Shown piece by piece: positions 56,249 to 64,000 of a stretch of 64,000 nucleotides of DNA. Position 1 is the stretch's first letter, and each line of letters begins with the position of its first letter. Under the pieces are notes generated by a model. It searched no databases. It was not told where the DNA came from and was given only the letters and a program-made list of their open reading frames with translations. Origin of the DNA: Saccharomonospora xinjiangensis XJ-54 (GTDB lineage: Bacteria > Actinomycetota > Actinomycetes > Mycobacteriales > Pseudonocardiaceae); NCBI RefSeq assembly GCF_000258175.1, contig NZ_JH636049.1, forward strand, positions 1,584,982-1,648,981, written 5' to 3'. Position numbers and translations under genes: made by a program.

Positions 56249-56724
56249 CCACGATGACCTACCGGCTCTTCGATCTCACCTTCCTGCTCGCCGTGCCGTT
56301 CTGGGCACTGATGATCTTCGCCCCCGGTTGGACACTGACCCGGCGCATCATGGCTTCACCGTGGTCTGCCACCGCGCCACTCGCCGTCTACGTCGTCCTC
56401 GCCGCCTCCGAGTTCGGCACGCTGTGGACGGTGGTGAGCCGTCCCAATCTCGACACGCTGCGGGCGTTTCTGGGCACGCCAACGGGTGCGGCCGTGATCT
56501 GGGCGCACCTCATCGCGTTCGACCTGTTCATCGGGAAATGGATTCATCGCGATGCACGCGAGCGTGGGGGGCCTCATCTCGTCGTGGCACCGCTCCTGGT
56601 ACTCACGATCCTGCTGTCACCACTCGGCCTGCTGAGCTACCTGCTGGTCCGGGTGTTCAAGCCCGCGCCATCAGGTCCTAGGCTGCACGATCGTGAACTC
56701 CAGCAGCGACACGCAGCCCCGTGA
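56245..56724 (+). CDS. ABA4-like / DUF4281 membrane protein
   Basis: 159 residues, about four TM helices: [21 protein letters not shown] (pieces [17 protein letters not shown]), the loop [14 protein letters not shown] and [13 protein letters not shown] with DLF-GRW-type charged residues in helix 3, all like the ABA4 family. GTG at 56245 overlaps the preceding stop; ATG at 56254 is an alternative. The 3' end overlaps the start of the purine nucleoside phosphorylase gene by 32 bp. Role unknown in bacteria. Confidence 0.78.
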   Translation: MTTMTYRLFDLTFLLAVPFWALMIFAPGWTLTRRIMASPWSATAPLAVYVVLAASEFGTLWTVVSRPNLDTLRAFLGTPTGAAVIWAHLIAFDLFIGKWIHRDARERGGPHLVVAPLLVLTILLSPLGLLSYLLVRVFKPAPSGPRLHDRELQQRHAAP

Positions 56725-57502
56725 TCTTGCCGCAGCGGCGGCATCCGTTCTGACCGACCGCGCAGGCGTCGAAGCCTTCGACGTCGCCGTCGTTCTCGGG
56801 TCCGGCTGGCGGCCCGCCGCCGACGTGATCGGCGAGCCGCAGGCCGAGATCCCACTCGGCGAGTTGCCCGGGTTCGAGACGCCGAGCGCGGTCGGCCACG
56901 GCAGCACCGCGCGAGTGATGAAGGTCGGGGACACGCGTGTGCTGGTGCTCCTCGGCCGCACCCACCTCTACGAGGGCAGGGGTGTGGCCAGGGTCGTGCA
57001 CGGTGTGCGGACGGCCGCCGCTGCCGGGGTCCGCACCGTCTTGCTCACCAATGCCGCGGGAGGCCTGCGGGAGGGATTCAGGGTCGGTCAGCCGGTGATC
57101 ATCTCGGACCACCTGAACATGACGGCCACCTCGCCCATCACGGGCGCGAACTTCGTCGATCTCGTCGATCTGTACTCCGCTCGCCTGCGCGCCACCGCCA
57201 GGGAGATCGACCCGTCCCTCGCCGAGGGCGTCTACGCGGGTCTGCCGGGGCCCCACTTCGAGACCCCGGCAGAAATCCGCATGCTTCGCACACTCGGTGC
57301 CGATCTGGTGGGCATGTCCACCGTGCTCGAAGCCATCGCCGCCCGCGCCGAGGGCGTCGAGGTCTTCGGCCTCTCCCTCGTCACCAACCTCGCCGCGGGA
57401 ATGACGGGCGAACCGCTGAACCACGAGGAGGTTCTGGAGGCGGGGAGGGCGTCAGCCGAGCGGATGGGCACGCTCTTGCGCGAACTCGTCGCCCGCGCTT
57501 GA
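56693..57502 (+). CDS. Purine-nucleoside phosphorylase
   Basis: Phosphorolyses inosine/guanosine in purine salvage. 269 residues of the trimeric PNP type: [21 protein letters not shown] (phosphate binding), [33 protein letters not shown] and [20 protein letters not shown] (pieces). GTG at 56693, inside the end of the ABA4-like gene, so translational coupling. In M. tuberculosis deoD (Rv3307) also precedes pmmB. Confidence 0.93.
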   Translation: MNSSSDTQPRDLAAAAASVLTDRAGVEAFDVAVVLGSGWRPAADVIGEPQAEIPLGELPGFETPSAVGHGSTARVMKVGDTRVLVLLGRTHLYEGRGVARVVHGVRTAAAAGVRTVLLTNAAGGLREGFRVGQPVIISDHLNMTATSPITGANFVDLVDLYSARLRATAREIDPSLAEGVYAGLPGPHFETPAEIRMLRTLGADLVGMSTVLEAIAARAEGVEVFGLSLVTNLAAGMTGEPLNHEEVLEAGRASAERMGTLLRELVARA

Positions 57503-57510
57503 GCGCCCGC

Positions 57511-57582
57511 TCACTTCCCGGTCGTGGCTCCGGTCGTGATCGGCACGTCGGTGACGCCTGACAGCCTCGTCGTTCGTTTCAT
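57511..57582 (-). CDS. Candidate 23-residue peptide (start MKRTTRLSGV, end TGATTGK)
   Basis: A minus-strand ORF of 24 codons with an ideal ribosome binding site: GAAAGGA ends 7 nt before the ATG (57580-57582). The product is basic and Thr-rich. It lies between the purine nucleoside phosphorylase stop and the AT-rich gap before pmmB, and is too short for the usual 60-codon cut-off. It might be a leader, toxin-type or RiPP-like precursor peptide; nothing downstream on its strand supports one role. May also be chance. Confidence 0.4.
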   Translation of the reverse strand: MKRTTRLSGVTDVPITTGATTGK

Positions 57583-57898
57583 GGTGTGTTCCTTTCGCGC
57601 AGGCGACATTGTTCGGTTATCCCTGGAGTGAAGAGGTCGCGCTCATCCGGGAGCGCTGACAGAAATCTGGCGAAAAAACGACCACGGCACAATAACCCGA
57701 TCGTGTGCTGCCCAAACACGTCCTCGTTGACGCTGCGCGACCTCGCGCGGATTATGACGGGAATTGGCTCATCACCGCAGATCAGTGGCCAATTCTGCAA
57801 TATGAACATTGCATTTTGCGGGTTGGCGCGAATTGTGGAGTCCGTCACGCCAAGGGGGCGCCCAGCGGGCGAGAGCCGCGCCTTGCCACTATGACGTG
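57583..57898. other. AT-richer intergenic stretch with ORF-like remnants
   Basis: 316 bp of lower GC than the rest. Two short overlapping frames look like coding fragments: plus 57705-57899 (fragment DYDGNWLITADQW) and minus 57579-57848. The minus frame ends exactly at the small peptide start (ATGA). Neither has a good start or ribosome binding site. Probably promoter space for the peptide and pmmB plus a gene relic. Confidence 0.4.
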
Positions 57899-59551
57899 AT
57901 GCAGCACAGACCGCCCCGGCTCACCCCCGAGCTCAGGGACACGACGTTCCGCTGGATCGCCGACGACGTTGACGGCGACTCGCGCACGGAGATGCAGAAC
58001 CTGCTCGCTCGTGCCATGGCGGGAGACACCGACGCTCTGTCCGAACTCGACGACCGCATGACCGGAACACTCACCTTCGGCACCGCCGGTCTCAGGGGCC
58101 CGGTGAGAGCGGGTCCCAACGGGATGAACACCGCGGTGGTGGTCCGCACCACCGCCGGTCTCGCGGCGTGGCTGGCGAATCGCTTTCCCGGTGGGGTCAT
58201 CGTCGTCGGCCGCGACGCCCGACATGGCTCCGAACGCTTCGCCAACGCCGCGGCCGAGGTGCTCGCCGCCGCCGGTTTCGACGTGCGGGTCCTGCCCCGA
58301 CCGCTACCGACGCCCGTCCTCGCCTACGCGACGCTGCGGCTCGGCGCGTGTGCGGGCATTCAGATCACCGCCTCGCACAACCCTCCCGCCGACAACGGCT
58401 ACAAGGTGTTCGACCACACCGGGATACAGATCGTCCCACCCGCCGACGCCGAGATCGAAGCGGAGATCGCCGCAGCACCCGCAGCGGTGTCCGTGCCGCG
58501 CCGAAGCGGGGCGCAGCGCCTCGGTGACGACGTTCTCGACGGCTATCTCGACCGCGTCGCGGCTCTCGCCACCGGTGAAGCGCGTGACCTGCGCATCGCG
58601 GTCACGCCGCTCCACGGTGTGGGCGGGTCGGTCGTGGCCGAGGCCTTCCGCCGTGCCGGATTCACCGATGTCCATCTCGTCGAAGCCCAGGCGGAACCCG
58701 ATCCCGACTTTCCGACGGTGACGTTCCCCAATCCCGAGGAGCCCGGCGCCACCGACCTGTTGCTGCGCCTCGCGTCCGACATCGATGCCGACCTCGCCGT
58801 CGCCCTCGACCCCGACGCCGACCGCTGCGCTCTCGGTGCCCGCGGCACCGACGGCGCGTGGCGGATGCTGACCGGCGACGAGACCGGTGTCCTCCTCGGC
58901 GACCGGGTGCTGGCCCGAACGGAGGCGGCGGACCCTCTCGTCGCCACCACGCTTGTGTCGTCCTCCCTGCTGGCCGAGGTGGCTACCGCGAGAGGCGCTC
59001 GGCACGCGCGCACCTTGACGGGCTTCAAGTGGCTGATGCGAGCAGGCGAAAACCTCGTCTTCGCCTACGAGGAAGCCATCGGGCTCTGCGTCAATCCGAG
59101 CTTCGTGAGGGACAAGGACGGCATCGCCGCGGCCGTGTTCGCAGCCGATGTCGCGGCGGAGGCGAAGAGCCAGGGGCGCACCTTGCTCGATCTCCTCGAC
59201 GACGTAACGCTCACGTACGGCATTTCGGTCACGGGTCAGGTCGCGCCGCGGTTCACCGACCTCGCCGAGCGAGCCGCGGTCATGGAGCGGCTTCGGGCGC
59301 AACCGCCTGTCGCGCTGGCAGGCGTGCCTGTGGCCACCGAGGAGTTGGCGGATGCCGGCGCTGTGCGAATGAGCGGCGAGCAGGTCCGGGTGATCGTGCG
59401 ACTGTCGGGAACGGAACCGAAGGTGAAGGCGTATCTCGAAGTGACGGGCCCCCCGCCTGCGCCTGGTGATCTGGCGCACGCTCGCGCCGCCGCCCAGCGC
59501 ACGCTGTCGCTCCTGCGTGACGACGTCACCGACCTGCTCAGCCTCCGCTGA
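57899..59551 (+). CDS. Phosphomannomutase / phosphoglucomutase family
   Basis: Interconverts hexose 1- and 6-phosphates for sugar nucleotide supply. 550 residues, alpha-D-phosphohexomutase fold: GTAGLRGPVRAG, the phosphoserine loop TASHNPPADNGYKV (about 157-170), metal site DPDADRCAL (about 303), and RLSGTEPKVKAYLE (phosphate-binding). ATG at 57899; GTG at 57896 is equally possible. Homologue of pmmB (Rv3308), keeping the deoD-pmmB order. Feeds the envelope glycosyltransferases (inference). Confidence 0.92.
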   Translation: MQHRPPRLTPELRDTTFRWIADDVDGDSRTEMQNLLARAMAGDTDALSELDDRMTGTLTFGTAGLRGPVRAGPNGMNTAVVVRTTAGLAAWLANRFPGGVIVVGRDARHGSERFANAAAEVLAAAGFDVRVLPRPLPTPVLAYATLRLGACAGIQITASHNPPADNGYKVFDHTGIQIVPPADAEIEAEIAAAPAAVSVPRRSGAQRLGDDVLDGYLDRVAALATGEARDLRIAVTPLHGVGGSVVAEAFRRAGFTDVHLVEAQAEPDPDFPTVTFPNPEEPGATDLLLRLASDIDADLAVALDPDADRCALGARGTDGAWRMLTGDETGVLLGDRVLARTEAADPLVATTLVSSSLLAEVATARGARHARTLTGFKWLMRAGENLVFAYEEAIGLCVNPSFVRDKDGIAAAVFAADVAAEAKSQGRTLLDLLDDVTLTYGISVTGQVAPRFTDLAERAAVMERLRAQPPVALAGVPVATEELADAGAVRMSGEQVRVIVRLSGTEPKVKAYLEVTGPPPAPGDLAHARAAAQRTLSLLRDDVTDLLSLR

Positions 59552-59930
59552 GAGCGGTGTGGAGATTCGCAAGCTGACGGGTGAAAGCCGCGCACCACAC
59601 GGCACGCCGAAAGTGCTGTAGCCCGCACATCGGCCCCGGTGGGTTCCACCGCGCCGCGAGGGCTGCCAAAGCTCCGCACCAGGCCGCCGCAAAGTTCCTG
59701 TTCACCGAAAGTGCTGTGAAGGCCACGCACCACACAGCAGAGGTCTTCGACCTTCGCCGAGAGGGTGCGGAAAGTCCGAGCCCGCACGTTGTTCGCGGGC
59801 TGACGCATCAGGGGGGACGGGACGGGGCACCAGATAGCTGTGGTCTTCACAACGCCTTACGGCCCCGGCACGGTGGCCTTCGCAGCACCTCGCTTGCGCT
59901 GGCGGGAGCTGAGGGGCACGCTCGAATGTC
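59552..59930. repeat. Intergenic region with degenerate repeats
   Basis: 379 bp without a gene. GTGAAAGCCGCGCACCACAC (59581-59600) recurs as GTGAAGGCCACGCACCACAC (59716-59735), and CCGAAAGTGCTG recurs at 59607-59618 and 59705-59716. GGTGCGGAAAG at about 59765 and shorter TTCGCAGCACC and CTTCACAACG elements add to it. Unrelated in sequence to the 21-bp arrays except for the AAGTGCG-like core. No ORF here has a credible start or codon use. Confidence 0.6.
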
Positions 59931-60383
59931 GTGGCCAGGTTGCTGATCGTCCATCACACGCCGTCCCCCCATCTCGCGGCGATGCTCGACGCCGTGGTGT
60001 CCGGGGCCAGCGATCCCGAGATCACCGGCGTCGAGGTGGTACGCGAACCTGCCCTTTCGGCTACCGCATCGGACGTACTCGCCGCTGACGGCTATCTCCT
60101 CGGCACGCCGGCCAATCTGGGCTATATGTCGGGTGCGCTGAAACACTTCTTCGACACCATTTACTACCCGTGCCTGGACACGACAGAGAAAAGCCCCTTC
60201 TCCTATTACGTGCACGGTAATCAGGGAACGGAAGGCGCGACGAAATCGATCGACACCGTGACCACGGGGTTGGGTTGGCAGCAGGCCGCTCCAGCCGTTG
60301 TCGTTCACGGCGAACCAACCAAGGCCGATCTGGAGGAGTGCTGGAATCTGGGTGCGACACTCGCTGCCCAGTTAATGGCCTGA
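59931..60383 (+). CDS. Flavodoxin / NADPH-dependent FMN reductase family protein
   Basis: 150 residues; flavodoxin-like fold: N-terminal LLIVHHTPSPHLAAML (phosphate loop), GYLLGTPANLGYMSGALKHFFDTIY (pieces, flavin-binding) and SYYVHGNQGTEGATKS. Probably binds FMN and reduces a quinone, metal or disulfide; the target is unknown. GTG at 59931 preceded by GAGGGG. Last protein gene before the rRNA operon; terminator at 60577. Confidence 0.87.
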   Translation: MARLLIVHHTPSPHLAAMLDAVVSGASDPEITGVEVVREPALSATASDVLAADGYLLGTPANLGYMSGALKHFFDTIYYPCLDTTEKSPFSYYVHGNQGTEGATKSIDTVTTGLGWQQAAPAVVVHGEPTKADLEECWNLGATLAAQLMA

Positions 60384-60576
60384 GCTCCGCGAGAACCGGG
60401 TTGCGAAACCTGGAGACCTCACGTTCGGGAGCTGTTCGCCTCCCGTTGAGCGAGCAGCGGGCAGCGTCGGCCGTGTGGTTGGTTCTTGGCGTGGTTTGGG
60501 TTTTCCGCCCCCGTCTGGAGTGGGGGGTGAAGGATGTGGGTGGCGCCGCTCCTGTGGTATGGAGCAGGGGGGAGAG

Positions 60577-60642
60577 AAGGGGCCCCGGAGGGTGCGGTGG
60601 GAGATGTGGTCTCGACCTTCCGCTGTTGTTCCGGGGCCCCTT
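60577..60642. terminator. Bidirectional terminator between the flavodoxin gene and the rRNA operon
   Basis: AAGGGGCCCCGGA (60577-60589) pairs with TCCGGGGCCCCTT (60630-60642) over 13 bp, and a T-run TTTTCTTTT follows on the plus strand. On the minus strand it follows the 5S gene by 18 bp, where it should end rRNA transcripts. The 60384-60576 gap has nothing else I recognise. Confidence 0.8.
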
Positions 60643-60659
60643 TTCTTTTGTGTGGTTGT

Positions 60660-60778
60660 GTTCGGCGGTGTCCTACTCTCCCACACCCCTTCGGGTGCAG
60701 TACCATCGGCGCTGGTGGGCTTAGCTTCCGGGTTCGGGATGGGTCCGGGCGTTTCCCCTACCGCTATGGCCGCCGTAA
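60660..60778 (-). rRNA. rrf: 5S ribosomal RNA
   Basis: About 119 bases. On the minus strand it starts TTACGGCGGCCATAGCGG and ends AGTAGGACACCGCCGAAC, the terminal stem of 5S; internal CCATTCCGAACCCGGAAGC-type sequence is recognisable as complement of GCTTCCGGGTTCGGGATGGG. Follows the 23S gene by 64 bp on the same strand. Ends estimated to a few bases. Confidence 0.95.
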
Positions 60779-60842
60779 CGTTGTGAAACAACCATTGTGT
60801 GTGGTGTTTCAGAGTTGCAGAGTGGGTGCGTAGCATGTTTGT

Positions 60843-63979
<3,137 letters not shown>

Positions 63980-64000
63980 ACAAAGATGCTCGCACCCACT
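63980..64000 (-). other. 16S-23S spacer, 3' part (16S beyond window)
   Basis: The last 21 bases are the 5' flank of the 23S gene and hold one side of the 23S processing stem. The 16S gene should lie right of the window edge on the minus strand. Confidence 0.75.

Noticed and set aside
57583..57898. tRNA or attachment site in the AT-rich gap
   Set aside because: No cloverleaf-like sequence and no direct repeat that would mark an att site.

Overview
The window is about 70% GC with GTG/ATG starts, Shine-Dalgarno sites of the GGAGG type and a gene order that closely follows the Mycobacterium tuberculosis block Rv3264c-Rv3308. That and the protein sequences point to a high-GC actinobacterium of the Pseudonocardiaceae (Saccharomonospora, Amycolatopsis or Prauserella are my best guesses; the genus is an inference). 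No prophage, transposase, integrase, CRISPR array or tRNA gene was seen, so this is mostly chromosomal core with small accessory inserts.

Layout. 1-7.2 kb: two GT4 glycosyltransferases (the first cut by the window edge), dTDP-rhamnose genes rfbD and rfbB, and two LytR-CpsA-Psr cell-wall ligases. 7.3-14.6 kb: a 21-bp repeat array, a TIGR03089 protein, an acetyltransferase, an acyl-CoA ligase, an SDR, purE-purK and a GT87-type membrane glycosyltransferase. 14.8-20.9 kb: an unusual single-chain sigma factor / zinc-finger anti-sigma / membrane / extracellular protein, a GtrA protein, an OmpR-type two-component system and a histidinol-phosphatase-like enzyme. 20.9-24.2 kb: a compact polymorphic-toxin operon (YbaB-like protein, EspC/WXG100-like protein, CpnT-like protein with a C-terminal TNT NAD-glycohydrolase domain, and a 90-residue probable immunity protein). 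24.4-32.6 kb: HMG-CoA lyase, PH-domain protein, BirA, and the acyl-CoA carboxylase set pccB-accE-maf and accA3.

32.6-37.4 kb: a DUF1707 protein, an ABC exporter of the FtsX type, a divergent NarL-type two-component system and an acetyltransferase. 37.5-42.0 kb: glycerol regulon glpD | glpF-glpK. 42-48 kb: VOC protein, LpdA-type flavoprotein, gamma-glutamylcyclotransferase, a DUF559 protein flanked on both sides by 21-bp repeat arrays and preceded by DnaA-box-like sites, and an M20 amidohydrolase. 48.1-53.1 kb: methylmalonyl-CoA mutase operon mutA-mutB-meaB. 53.2-60.4 kb: Ser/Thr kinase, MerR regulator with divergent membrane genes, purine nucleoside phosphorylase, phosphomannomutase and a flavodoxin. 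60.6-64 kb: 5S and 23S rRNA on the minus strand; the 16S gene must lie beyond the right edge.

Functionally the biotin ligase, PccB, AccE, AccA3, methylmalonyl-CoA mutase and MeaB together give propionyl-CoA to succinyl-CoA conversion (the epimerase is not in the window). The glycosyltransferases, dTDP-rhamnose genes, LCP ligases and GtrA/GT87 proteins form a cell-envelope polysaccharide theme. The most interesting items are the TNT toxin-immunity operon, the fused membrane sigma factor, the 21-bp phased repeat arrays around the DUF559 gene, and a 23-codon ORF with a very good ribosome binding site at 57.5 kb.
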